From NCBI GenBank assembly GCA_016462905.1, contig JAEMSI010000004.1:1-46090 (forward strand): 46,090 nt of DNA. The letters run 5' to 3'. Shown one piece after another: positions 1 through 7,179 of the stretch. Each line of letters opens with the position of its first letter. Positions within the stretch are counted from its first letter, which is position 1. The notes under the pieces are model-generated. The model searched no databases and had not been told where the DNA came from. It worked only from the letters and a program-made list of their open reading frames with translations. Origin of the DNA: Polynucleobacter sp. GTDB taxonomy: Bacteria > Pseudomonadota > Gammaproteobacteria > Burkholderiales > Burkholderiaceae. The translations under genes and the position numbers were made by a program.

Positions 1-227
1 TAAATTTATATAAGGTTCAAGTTTGGCCCTATCAAGGTCCCATTGCCATTCATGACGGTGGCGAAATGATCGTTCTTGATAAGTGGTGTTATTTAGGAAC
101 GGCGATTAATGAAGATGAGTTGGTTGAGCTCAAAAGCACTGGCGATGCTGAATTTGATCTAGATATCTATAAAATCGTAAAAAAGGCTTTAGCTGGGCAC
201 TATAAAAATCAAGTAATTCCGCTGTAA
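1..227 (+). CDS. C-terminal end of a DnaQ-like exonuclease / GIY-YIG (Cho/UvrC-like) nuclease, cut by the window edge
   Basis: An open frame enters from the left edge (first full codon at 3) and ends at TAA 225-227, giving about 74 residues with no start in the window. The tail contains W-P-Y-x-G-P-I-A-I, then a D-K-W-C-Y-L-G-T segment and ends F-D-L-D-I-Y-K-I. From memory this matches the C-terminus of betaproteobacterial proteins that fuse a DNA polymerase III epsilon-like 3'-5' exonuclease to a GIY-YIG nuclease. None of the catalytic residues lie in the visible part, so the assignment rests on tail resemblance alone. The gene is followed by about 115 bases holding the promoter of the next gene. 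Confidence 0.6.
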   Translation, partial: NLYKVQVWPYQGPIAIHDGGEMIVLDKWCYLGTAINEDELVELKSTGDAEFDLDIYKIVKKALAGHYKNQVIPL

Positions 228-271
228 TGCTTTCCACTTGAGGGTTACATTAAGCAACACGCCCCAATATC

Positions 272-286
272 AAATGGGTCTCATTT
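272..286. promoter_or_regulatory. Inverted repeat just upstream of the alternative oxidase promoter (possible operator)
   Basis: AAATG, five bases, CATTT form a 5-5-5 inverted repeat that ends 3 bases before the -35 element at 290. Its position suits a regulator site. It does not clearly match a known NsrR or FNR/Dnr box, so the cognate factor is unknown. A short AT-rich repeat like this can also arise by chance. Confidence 0.25.
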
Positions 287-289
287 AGC

Positions 290-317
290 TTGAAATATTC
301 TCGTATAAGCATAAAAT
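290..317 (+). promoter_or_regulatory. Sigma-70-type promoter of the alternative oxidase gene
   Basis: TTGAAA at 290-295 (5 of 6 to the -35 consensus), a 16-base spacer, and TAAAAT at 312-317 (5 of 6 to the -10 consensus). Transcription would start near 324, about 20 bases before the ATG at 343, leaving a very short leader. No strong Shine-Dalgarno sequence is visible before that ATG. Confidence 0.5.
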
Positions 318-342
318 CAAACAATCAATTAAAGTAATCAGT

Positions 343-951
343 ATGGAAAAATCTATTCACTACACCCCCATTCAGTTTTCTGATCGAGTTGCTCTAGCTT
401 TTACCAAAGGCATGCGCTTTTTTGCCGATACCTTTTTTAAGAAACGCTATGGGCATAGAGCGGTTGTTTTGGAAACCGTTGCAGGAGTTCCGGGAATGGT
501 TGCTGGGATGTGGACTCATTTAACCAGCTTACGTAGCATGAGAGGTGGCTATGGACCAAAGATTCGTACGCTTTTAGCGGAGGCGGAGAATGAAAGAATG
601 CATCTCATGACTTTTGTCGAGATTGCGAAACCCAATCTGTTTGAGCGCTACCTGGTTTTAATTACACAAGCTATTTTCTGGAATTTCTTTTTTATTATCT
701 ATGTATTCTTTCCAAGAACAGCCCATCGCATCGTAGGCTATTTTGAGGAAGAGGCAGTCTATTCTTATACCGAATATCTGAAAGAAATTGATGAGGGACG
801 CATCCCTAATGTGCCTGCTCCAAAAATAGCGATTGATTACTGGAAACTTGCACCCGATGCAAGCCTACGCGATGTTGTGATTGCGGTTCGCAATGATGAA
901 GCTCATCATCGGGATACAAACCACCAATTTGCCAGCGACTATGACAAATAG
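343..951 (+). CDS. aox: Alternative (ubiquinol) oxidase, AOX family
   Basis: This is a di-iron, non-proton-pumping ubiquinol:O2 oxidase that sits on one face of the inner membrane. The 202 residues carry all diagnostic AOX motifs: LET (E44), NERMH (E84, H87), [12 protein letters not shown] (E135-137 region) and RNDEAHH (E186, H189). These supply the four Glu and two His iron ligands. A hydrophobic stretch at about 105-124 (W-N-F-F-F-I-I-Y) matches the membrane-binding helix. At about 200 residues it is short compared with plant enzymes because it lacks the N-terminal regulatory region, as bacterial AOX does. A good promoter precedes it at 290-317, and the next small gene overlaps its stop codon. 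In bacteria AOX often supports respiration under nitric oxide, cyanide or other oxidative stress; the regulator here cannot be named. Confidence 0.95.
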   Translation: MEKSIHYTPIQFSDRVALAFTKGMRFFADTFFKKRYGHRAVVLETVAGVPGMVAGMWTHLTSLRSMRGGYGPKIRTLLAEAENERMHLMTFVEIAKPNLFERYLVLITQAIFWNFFFIIYVFFPRTAHRIVGYFEEEAVYSYTEYLKEIDEGRIPNVPAPKIAIDYWKLAPDASLRDVVIAVRNDEAHHRDTNHQFASDYDK

Positions 952-1123
952 TCTAGTTAAACGCTGCTGTGGTTCTGGTGTTTGCATCATTAATGATTTA
1001 GGTGAGTGCTGGTGCGGGCAAGTTTGGGATGGTGAAAAAATGGCAGCACCCAGCTTAAACTTACAGCCAGTCGAAAACAAGAACCAAGAAAACGATCCTA
1101 ATACGCTTAAGCCGGATTCTTAG
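941..1123 (+). CDS. Small cysteine-rich protein overlapping the end of aox
   Basis: The ATG at 941 lies inside the last codons of the oxidase, whose stop is at 949-951, so translation is probably coupled; an earlier ATG in the same frame at 881 would overlap far more. The product is about 60 residues. Its N-terminal half holds C-C-x4-C-x7-C-W-C followed by G-Q-x-W-D-G-x-K-M, and its C-terminal half is polar and low in complexity. Five Cys in about 17 residues suggest a metal, Fe-S or redox site. I do not recognise a named family. Tight overlap with aox suggests a role in oxidase assembly, iron supply or regulation, but that is inference. Cysteine spacing unlike random out-of-frame sequence argues that the gene is real. 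Confidence 0.6.
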   Translation: MTNSLVKRCCGSGVCIINDLGECWCGQVWDGEKMAAPSLNLQPVENKNQENDPNTLKPDS

Positions 1124-1184
1124 TTTCAGTCTAGAAATCAAAATACCAACCTTTGGATTAGTTTTTTTGTGATTTCAAGGTTTT

Positions 1185-2318
1185 TTAAGCGACGCTAGTG
1201 AGGATATCGAGAGCTTGATTTAATCGACTCCTTTGTGTTCCAAAATTGAGTCTTACAAAGTTTGAGTTGCCAAATTGACTGCCAGGGGAGGTGGCTAAAC
1301 CTGCGTCGAGCAAGAGTTGATGCGGATTAATGTGATTCAATTTGCTGCAATCAATCCAAGCCAGATAACTTCCCTCCATCTTTCCAATGCTTAGTGAATC
1401 TAAACCATTAATTTTGGCTTGAATTAAATCGCGATTGAGTCTGAGGTATTGAATCAGTTCTTGTCGCCAAGGCTCCCCTTCTTTGAGAGCAGCTGAGGCT
1501 GCTGTGTAAGCGAAAAGATTCGGTAGGGCGATAGTTTGATGAAGTCCCACTTGGATAGCTTTGCGCAACAATGGATTTTCTGCAATTGCCCAAGCCAAAC
1601 CACTTCCAGGAAAGTTAAATGTCTTATTCGGGGACATGAGAGTGATGGTTCTTTGGGCAATTTCTGTACTGATACTTGCCAATGGAATATGTTTTTTAGC
1701 TTCATCTAAAACCAACCCAGCGTGGATTTCATCCGAACAAATCCATAAATTATTTTGGACACAAAAATTCCCAAAGGTTTTTAATTCTTCATGGGTATAG
1801 ACTGTGGAGCCCGGATTCTGGGGATTGCAGAACAAAGCAAGCCTAGTTTTGTTGGTAAGAAGGCTGGGCAATGCTTCAAAAGGGATAAGCCAGCGTTGCT
1901 TATTTAAATGCAAAGGCATTTCTATGAATAACCTATTTGAACTACTGCAGGCAAGCCTCAGATGGTGGTAAACAGGGTTTGGGATTAGTACGTTTTCATC
2001 GCTATTCGTGAGTTGTTGTACAGAAGTGTAAAGACCTGAAACTACACTCGGAAGAATAACGACCCAGTCTGGATCAATTTTCCATTGGTATTGTTCAAAT
2101 ACGTATTGAGCGATTAGGCGATTAAAACCATCAGGACTATGAGTGTAGCCATAAACCCCATTTTCCACTCGTTTGCTTAATGCCTCGATGATGCAGGGCG
2201 GAGATTCGAAGTCCATATCCGCCACCCATAAAGGCAATACATTTTTGCTATCAAATGTGTCCCAGCGAATCGAATCAGTTTCTAGTCGATTAGTCGGATT
2301 GTCAAAATCAAAACCCAT
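1185..2318 (-). CDS. PLP-dependent C-S beta-lyase, MalY/PatB-type aminotransferase (candidate for the EgtE step)
   Basis: A class I/II fold PLP enzyme of the MalY/PatB cystathionine beta-lyase group. The N-terminus has the family sequence W-D-x(2)-D then L-P-L-W-V-A-D-M-D-F. The PLP lysine is in S-P-N-K-T-F-N (K232), and N-P-x-N-P-G is present. I chose ATG 2318, which gives 377 residues, over TTG 2327. AAGG lies about 10 bases before 2318, and the resulting 11-base overlap with egtB copies the egtD-egtB junction. In ergothioneine synthesis the hercynyl-cysteine sulfoxide made by EgtB must be cleaved by a PLP C-S lyase; the mycobacterial EgtE is a different, cysteine desulfurase-like enzyme. 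Position as third gene of the operon suggests this lyase fills that role. A general cystathionine beta-lyase is the alternative. Confidence 0.85.
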   Translation of the reverse strand: MGFDFDNPTNRLETDSIRWDTFDSKNVLPLWVADMDFESPPCIIEALSKRVENGVYGYTHSPDGFNRLIAQYVFEQYQWKIDPDWVVILPSVVSGLYTSVQQLTNSDENVLIPNPVYHHLRLACSSSNRLFIEMPLHLNKQRWLIPFEALPSLLTNKTRLALFCNPQNPGSTVYTHEELKTFGNFCVQNNLWICSDEIHAGLVLDEAKKHIPLASISTEIAQRTITLMSPNKTFNFPGSGLAWAIAENPLLRKAIQVGLHQTIALPNLFAYTAASAALKEGEPWRQELIQYLRLNRDLIQAKINGLDSLSIGKMEGSYLAWIDCSKLNHINPHQLLLDAGLATSPGSQFGNSNFVRLNFGTQRSRLNQALDILTSVA

Positions 2319-3546
2319 CTTTAGCAAGCCTTAAACCAGTCATTTGCCAACGGGCATGGGTTGGAAAAAAATTACGATAACTAACTCTAGCGTGCCCCTT
2401 GGGGGTGTAGGCAGAACTTCCCCTAAGGACCATTTGGTTTACCATAAATTTACCGTTGTACTCCCCAGTTACACCACCCCAAGGCTGATAACCAGGATAG
2501 GGATTGTAGTTACTGCTGGTCCATTGCCAGACCTTGCCAAATAGATTGCTGGCTAAATCAGGTTTTACTTTGGCAAAAGCTTCCCATTCAGATTCAGTGG
2601 GTAAACGTGCTCCCTTGAATTCTGGAATATTTTTTTGAGACCAGCGTGCAAAGGCATCTGCTTCAAAATAGCTGATATTGGAAACTGGCGCAAGAGGATT
2701 TAGTGGTTGATTGCCATTTAGTGAGAATTGACAATACTGTTTATTGTCATCGACATTCCAATACAAAGGTGCGGTAATACGTTCTGCTTGCACCCATGCC
2801 CAACCCGCATCCAACCACCAGCGAGGATCTTGATAAGCGCCGTCCTGTAAGAATAGTAGCCACTGAGCATTACTCACCAATTGGTTACTAATCACATGAG
2901 GATAATTAAATGAGGTGTGTGCTGGACTTTCGTTGTCAAAATGAAAACCCTCTCCTTGAAAGCCGATTTCAACTAATCCACTAATGCCATCAATCCATTC
3001 AAAAGGATTTATTACTAGCGGTATGTTTATAGCTTCCGATGAATAAGCTGGAAGCAAAGAATTATTAAAAAAGAGATGCTGTATGTCGGTCAATAGCAAC
3101 TCCTGATGTTGCTGCTCATGATTGATACCCAACTGAATCAGCCACTGAAGTTCTGAAGAAGTATTTTCTTTTATTAGGTGATTAATTCTGTCTTCAATGT
3201 TTTTACGCCATTGCAAGACTTCCTCTAAAGAGGGTCGCGTTAGTAATCCGCGCTTACTACGAGGATGCTTATCGCCAACTCCGTTGTAGTAACTATTAAA
3301 TAAAACTGCAAATTGCGGGTTCCAGTATTGAAAATTTCTTTCTAATACTTTAAGAACCATGACCTCATAAAACCAGGTGACATGAGCTAAATGCCATTTG
3401 GCTGGGCTCGCATCTTCCATCGATTGTGATTGGCAATCTTCTGCGCTTAAGCCTCTGATTAAGTCAGTAGAATATTTTCTAGATTGATTAAATTTATCTA
3501 AAAGCCAATCGACAGACAAAGGGGTATTAGAAACTTTATTGAGCAT
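2308..3546 (-). CDS. egtB: Ergothioneine biosynthesis sulfoxide synthase EgtB
   Basis: This non-heme iron enzyme joins hercynine to a cysteine-containing thiol with O2, forming the C-S bond of ergothioneine. The 412 residues show an N-terminal DinB-like domain with the three-His iron site: H52 or H55 in K-W-H-L-A-H, then H143 and H147 in N-H-E-Q-Q-H-Q-E. A C-terminal FGE-sulfatase/SUMF1-like domain follows (about 180-410), with R-L-P-T-E-S-E-W-E, G-x-V-W-Q-W-T and L-R-G-S. Y-Y-N-G-V-G-D-K-H-P-R is typical of EgtB. Its ATG overlaps the egtD stop by 11 bases, and its stop overlaps the lyase by 11. No egtA (gamma-glutamylcysteine synthetase) or egtC is nearby, so the thiol donor, cysteine or gamma-glutamylcysteine, cannot be told from context. 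Confidence 0.93.
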   Translation of the reverse strand: MLNKVSNTPLSVDWLLDKFNQSRKYSTDLIRGLSAEDCQSQSMEDASPAKWHLAHVTWFYEVMVLKVLERNFQYWNPQFAVLFNSYYNGVGDKHPRSKRGLLTRPSLEEVLQWRKNIEDRINHLIKENTSSELQWLIQLGINHEQQHQELLLTDIQHLFFNNSLLPAYSSEAINIPLVINPFEWIDGISGLVEIGFQGEGFHFDNESPAHTSFNYPHVISNQLVSNAQWLLFLQDGAYQDPRWWLDAGWAWVQAERITAPLYWNVDDNKQYCQFSLNGNQPLNPLAPVSNISYFEADAFARWSQKNIPEFKGARLPTESEWEAFAKVKPDLASNLFGKVWQWTSSNYNPYPGYQPWGGVTGEYNGKFMVNQMVLRGSSAYTPKGHARVSYRNFFPTHARWQMTGLRLAKDGF

Positions 3547-4486
3547 ACATCACAGCAAAGTATTGTTTTGGGTCTGTCCAAACTTGAATCGACTTAAAAC
3601 CTGATTTATTTAATAATTTATTCATTGAATCAATAGTGTACTTGTGTGAATTTTCGGTATGAATGAGCTCACCTTTTTTGACTGGCCTGGCGTTACCCGG
3701 CCATGAAACGATAAGATCTTCTTGCGCCTCAAGATAAAGCTCAACCCGATTTTCTTGATGGTTAATTTTAACCAAATGACGAAATTGCCTTACATCAAAA
3801 TTGGAGTGAATAAGCGAGTTCACAGATCGAAGAATATTTAAATTAAAAGCCGCTGTTACTTTTAATGGATCATCATAAGCATTTTTTAAGACTGTATCCT
3901 CTTTCATCAAATCCACCCCAATTAATAAACCACCATCACCAGCTTGACTTTTGATTCTGGTTAATAGTGTTTGAGCTTCTGAAGCAGAGAAATTTCCAAT
4001 GCTGGATCCGGGATAAAAAAAGATTCTTTTTGATAGAGGTACTGTATTCGGTATTTTTAATTCTTGAGAAAAATCCATACCAATCGCATTCATAGTGATC
4101 TGTGGATAATGACCCTGAAGTTTAAATAGGGCCTCATTCAAATATTCAACCGAAAAGTCGATCGCTATATAAGTAGAAGGTTTGAGCAAACCAAAAAGAG
4201 ATTCAGCTTTTTGGCAATTTCCAGCGCCTAAATCAATCAGAGTCGTATTTTCTCCAATGGCGCTAGCAATTTCATTTTGATATTGATTAAGAATGCTTTT
4301 TTCGATATTGCTTGGGTAATATTCTGGAAGAAATGTAATGGCTGTAAATAAATGAGATCCAAGAGGATCGTATAAAAATTTGGGCGAAATGGATGCTACT
4401 TTTGCAAGCAAGCCATTTTCAATTTCAGAGACAAGGTCTTGAATAGGGAGCGGCCTAATTGCATCCCTGGTAATCAATGTTTGCAT
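3536..4486 (-). CDS. egtD: L-histidine N-alpha-methyltransferase EgtD
   Basis: Transfers three methyl groups from S-adenosylmethionine to the histidine amino group, giving hercynine. The 316 residues match EgtD in order: F-L-Y-D-P-L-G-S-H-L-F (38-47), L-P-E-Y-Y-P (53-58), the SAM loop L-I-D-L-G-A-G-N (83-90), F-Y-P-G-S-S-I-G-N-F (157-166), G-V-D-L-x-K-E-D (190-197), A-Y-D-D (203-206) and the late E-N-S motif (278-280). The last corresponds to the Glu-x-Ser that holds histidine in mycobacterial EgtD. It is first gene of the minus-strand egtD-egtB-lyase operon and diverges from the DUF427 gene. Length and motifs are those of a full enzyme. Confidence 0.94.
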   Translation of the reverse strand: MQTLITRDAIRPLPIQDLVSEIENGLLAKVASISPKFLYDPLGSHLFTAITFLPEYYPSNIEKSILNQYQNEIASAIGENTTLIDLGAGNCQKAESLFGLLKPSTYIAIDFSVEYLNEALFKLQGHYPQITMNAIGMDFSQELKIPNTVPLSKRIFFYPGSSIGNFSASEAQTLLTRIKSQAGDGGLLIGVDLMKEDTVLKNAYDDPLKVTAAFNLNILRSVNSLIHSNFDVRQFRHLVKINHQENRVELYLEAQEDLIVSWPGNARPVKKGELIHTENSHKYTIDSMNKLLNKSGFKSIQVWTDPKQYFAVMYAQ

Positions 4487-4579
4487 GATCGTCGGTTGAT
4501 ATTTTCACTTAAATAGATTGCTCTTATACTACAACGAACTAGATTTTATAGATGTTCAATTTTAACGAGGGGATGATAA
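4487..4579. promoter_or_regulatory. Divergent promoter region between egtD and the DUF427 gene
   Basis: This 93-base AT-rich gap must hold promoters for both directions. On the plus strand TTCACT (4503-4508), 16 bases and TATACT (4525-4530) form a modest sigma-70 candidate. I see no convincing pair for the minus strand and no clear operator. A strong ribosome site, GAGGGG, precedes the DUF427 ATG by about 8 bases. Confidence 0.35.
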
Positions 4580-4864
4580 ATGAAAGCTATTTGGAATAAT
4601 CAAGTGCTTGCAAATTCAAATGAGACTGTAGTGGTTGAGGGCAATCATTATTTTCCTCCCAGCAGTTTAAATATGCAATTTTTCAAGAAGTCAGAAAAAA
4701 ATACGGTTTGCTCTTGGAAGGGCATAGCCAGTTACTACGATATTGAGGTTGGCAATCAGTCTAATAAAGATGCCGCTTGGTTCTATCCTGAACCTAAGTC
4801 AGCAGCAAAAAATATTATAGGTTATGTAGCTTTTTGGAAAGGTGTTGAAGTTACAGATAATTAA
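4580..4864 (+). CDS. DUF427 family protein
   Basis: A 94-residue single-domain protein of the DUF427 (PF04248) type. It starts with K-A-I-W-N-N-Q-V-L-A, has V-V-E-G-N-H-Y-F-P-P, then C-x-W-K-G-I-A-S-Y-Y and ends with N-I-I-G-Y-V-A-F-W-K-G-V. These Trp/Tyr-rich beta strands are characteristic of the family, whose biochemical role is not established. Start choice is secure because GAGGGG lies at the right distance. It diverges from the ergothioneine operon. Confidence 0.85.
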   Translation: MKAIWNNQVLANSNETVVVEGNHYFPPSSLNMQFFKKSEKNTVCSWKGIASYYDIEVGNQSNKDAAWFYPEPKSAAKNIIGYVAFWKGVEVTDN

Positions 4865-4906
4865 TCTAATTTTCTAAAACAGAAGCCAAGCATAAAGGGA
4901 ACTAAA

Positions 4907-5059
4907 TTGATTCAATTTAAACGATTTTCGTGGTTTATTTTCTTCTTATTGGCATGAATGGGACATACAAATAGTAGTTCTGCAGCAGGGTCTGATGAGG
5001 CAGATATTCGATCCTTGGAATTCAGATTTGTCATCCACCCCAATCAAAGTTGCGACTGA
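4907..5059 (+). pseudogene. Remnant of a small exported protein, possibly SnoaL/NTF2-like
   Basis: A TTG at 4907, about 8 bases after an AGGGA ribosome site, opens a signal-peptide-like run (MIQFKRF then W-F-I-F-F-L-L-A). TGA at 4955-4957 interrupts it. The same frame continues from ATG 4958 with S-S-A-A-G-S-D-E-A-D-I-R-S-L-E-F-R-F until TGA 5057-5059. D-E-A-D-I-R-x-L-E resembles the start of the mature part of exported SnoaL-like (NTF2-fold) proteins. No continuation is visible before the next gene. Alternatives are a sequencing error at the TGA, or two short unrelated frames. Confidence 0.35.
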
Positions 5060-5112
5060 AAATAAATGATGATTTGAAAATAAGTGACTAATTTTAGATT
5101 GTTCAGAAAAAT

Positions 5113-6486
5113 ATGAATACTAATTTCGATTATGATTTATTTGTCATTGGGGGCGGTTCGGGCGGAGTGCGTGCAGCTAAAGCTGCCGCAGCGCTTGGCG
5201 CCAAAGTTGCCATTGCTGAACAGGATCGCTTTGGGGGAACTTGTGTTAACCGCGGTTGTGTACCTAAAAAACTATTGATGTATGCATCGCATTTTTCAGA
5301 GCATTTTGAAGACGCTAAGGGTTTTGGTTGGGATTTACCAGAAAAAAATTTTTCTTGGCAAAACTTAATTTCTGCTAAAAATCAAGAAATTACTAGACTT
5401 AGCCAGCTTTATGAAAATAATTTAATTGGGGCCAAGGCGACCATTTTTAACAATACCGCTTCATTGATTAATGAACATACTATTCAATTAAATGGGTCTA
5501 GTCCCAAAACGGTGACATCGCGATTTATTTTAATCGCTACTGGCGGTAAGCCAAGCATTTCTCAGGTATCGGGAATTGAATATGCGATTTCATCGAACCA
5601 AGTTTTTGATTTAAAGGAATTACCTAAACGCGTTTTAATCATAGGGACAGGCTATGTGGGGCTTGAATTTGCCTGTATTTTTAAAGGACTCGGCTCAGAA
5701 GTTTTTGTAGCATGTCGCGGGACGGAAATTTTAGGAGCCAATTTTGATCTTAGTTTAAAAACGCATCTTAAAGAAGAATTGCTAGGTAAAGGAATCGATT
5801 TCAAATGGGCTTCTGAATTAGAAAAAATTGAAAAGATGAGTAATCATTTAACTGCTGTCTTTAAAGGTGGCAAGGATATTTTGAAAAATATTGATGTCAT
5901 TATGGTTGCCACAGGAAGAAAGCCAAATATAGATCAACTTAATTTGCAGCAATTAGGAATTGAGTTGAGAGCAAACTCTGCTATTCAGGTCAATGAATAT
6001 GGCCAAAGCTCAATCCCTTCTATCTATGCTGTAGGTGATGTCTCTAGTCGTATTTCTTTAACCCCCGTTGCCTTGCATGAGGGAAATGCAGTAGCTCAAA
6101 CCTTGTTTGGAAAAAATCCCATCAAAATTGATTTATCCCTTGTTCCGTCGGCTGTTTTCACACAACCAGCACTTGCTACAGTTGGTTTAACTGAATTACA
6201 AGCGCTTGATAAATACCAAGACATCGACGTATATGAGTCTCATTTTAAGAATTTAAAATCCGCTTTATCGAAACGTAATGAAAAAGTGTTTATGAAGTTG
6301 GTGGTTGATAAAAAGAGTCAAAAAATTCTTGGCGCTCATATGATTGGTGAAGAAGCCCCCGAAATTATTCAAGCTTTATCAATCGCGATTCAAATGGGTG
6401 CTACCAAGAGTGATTTTGATTCAACCATTGCAATTCATCCCACCATCGCAGAAGAATTTGTCACCATGAGGGTAAAAAATAATTGA
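5113..6486 (+). CDS. gor: Glutathione-disulfide reductase
   Basis: A cytosolic FAD flavoprotein that reduces glutathione disulfide with NADPH. The 457 residues have the FAD-binding G-G-G-S-G-G at 13-18 and the redox pair in G-G-T-C-V-N-R-G-C-V-P-K-K (C44, C49), the glutathione-reductase form of this site. The NAD(P) fold G-T-G-Y-V-G-L-E-F-A follows, then a second FAD motif A-V-G-D-V, and the C-terminal H-P-T-I-A-E-E-F holding the catalytic His-Glu pair. Mercuric and lipoamide reductases differ at the redox site. With the ergothioneine operon and DUF427 it forms a thiol-redox neighbourhood. About 50 bases precede it, and no clear promoter is seen. Confidence 0.93.
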   Translation: MNTNFDYDLFVIGGGSGGVRAAKAAAALGAKVAIAEQDRFGGTCVNRGCVPKKLLMYASHFSEHFEDAKGFGWDLPEKNFSWQNLISAKNQEITRLSQLYENNLIGAKATIFNNTASLINEHTIQLNGSSPKTVTSRFILIATGGKPSISQVSGIEYAISSNQVFDLKELPKRVLIIGTGYVGLEFACIFKGLGSEVFVACRGTEILGANFDLSLKTHLKEELLGKGIDFKWASELEKIEKMSNHLTAVFKGGKDILKNIDVIMVATGRKPNIDQLNLQQLGIELRANSAIQVNEYGQSSIPSIYAVGDVSSRISLTPVALHEGNAVAQTLFGKNPIKIDLSLVPSAVFTQPALATVGLTELQALDKYQDIDVYESHFKNLKSALSKRNEKVFMKLVVDKKSQKILGAHMIGEEAPEIIQALSIAIQMGATKSDFDSTIAIHPTIAEEFVTMRVKNN

Positions 6487-6526
6487 ATACGAATTTGTTT
6501 AAGTTATTTAATGACCTTGAATCGAT

Positions 6527-7114
6527 ATGGTATTCTATAAAAATTCTTATTTTGTCAACAAAAACGAGGTAAATTACGGTTTAATAACCGAGTTTTTAAT
6601 CATCAATACAACCCCAAAAAAACTTTTTTTTATAGCAGCCTTTTTTCTGGTCGCCTATGGCAAGGTCTATGCATCCAGTGAAATGACCGCTCGTGGTGAA
6701 TATATTGTTAGGGTTGCTGGTTGTAACGATTGCCACACCCCTGGCTATGCAGAAAAAGGCGGCAATATACCAACCAATCAATGGCTCATCGGCGCCCCAG
6801 TTGGATATAAGGGTCCATGGGGCGTTACTTATCCTGCGAATTTGCGTTTATTAATTCCTAATTTAACGGAAGACCAATGGGTCAATTTTGCAAAAAACTT
6901 ACAGGCTAGACCGCCAATGCCTTGGTTTACTTTGCGAATGATTTCTGAACCAGACTTGCGAGCTGTCTATCAGTTTATAAAGTCATTGGGTTCGGCTGGA
7001 GTTCAGTCACCGAATTTTGTTCCGCCGGGTGGTGAAATCATAACAAAATACATTGATTTTGTGCCGGTCTCCGCCCAACACTGGAGCGGTTTTTCTCATT
7101 TATCCCCGAAGTAA
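6527..7114 (+). CDS. Exported monoheme cytochrome c
   Basis: The 195-residue product has a long polar N-terminus (1-32), a hydrophobic export segment (33-48, L-F-F-I-A-A-F-F-L-V) and a likely cleavage after A49. One heme site follows, C66-N-D-C69-H70, with M131 in R-P-P-M-P-W-F as the probable sixth ligand. G-P-W-G-V-T-Y-P-A-N-L-R and D-L-R-A-V-Y-Q-F-I-K-S-L-G are typical of small cytochromes that accept electrons from periplasmic dehydrogenases. No ATG, GTG or TTG lies between 6527 and the signal segment, so 6527 is the only start despite the long leader. The next gene begins 65 bases later and encodes an Fe-S/ferritin-like fusion, so the two may be functionally linked. Confidence 0.85.
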   Translation: MVFYKNSYFVNKNEVNYGLITEFLIINTTPKKLFFIAAFFLVAYGKVYASSEMTARGEYIVRVAGCNDCHTPGYAEKGGNIPTNQWLIGAPVGYKGPWGVTYPANLRLLIPNLTEDQWVNFAKNLQARPPMPWFTLRMISEPDLRAVYQFIKSLGSAGVQSPNFVPPGGEIITKYIDFVPVSAQHWSGFSHLSPK

Positions 7115-7179
7115 CTTCCCTGTTTGCCCTCTTTAATAGCAAATCAAATTATTCTTTTTTAAAAAAATATTAGGTTTAT

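Noticed and set aside
881-940. Longer form of the Cys-rich small protein starting inside aox
   Set aside because: The extra residues simply retranslate the oxidase C-terminus out of frame; ATG 941 gives a normal short overlap.
865-1080. Antisense frame opposite the end of aox and the Cys-rich gene
   Set aside because: Lies wholly on the opposite strand of supported genes, with no recognisable motif; a shadow frame.
1148-1186. Possible terminator between the Cys-rich gene and the PatB-like gene (AACCTT...AAGGTT then T-run)
   Set aside because: The stem is only six weak base pairs with a loop of about 23 bases, so I do not trust it as an intrinsic terminator.
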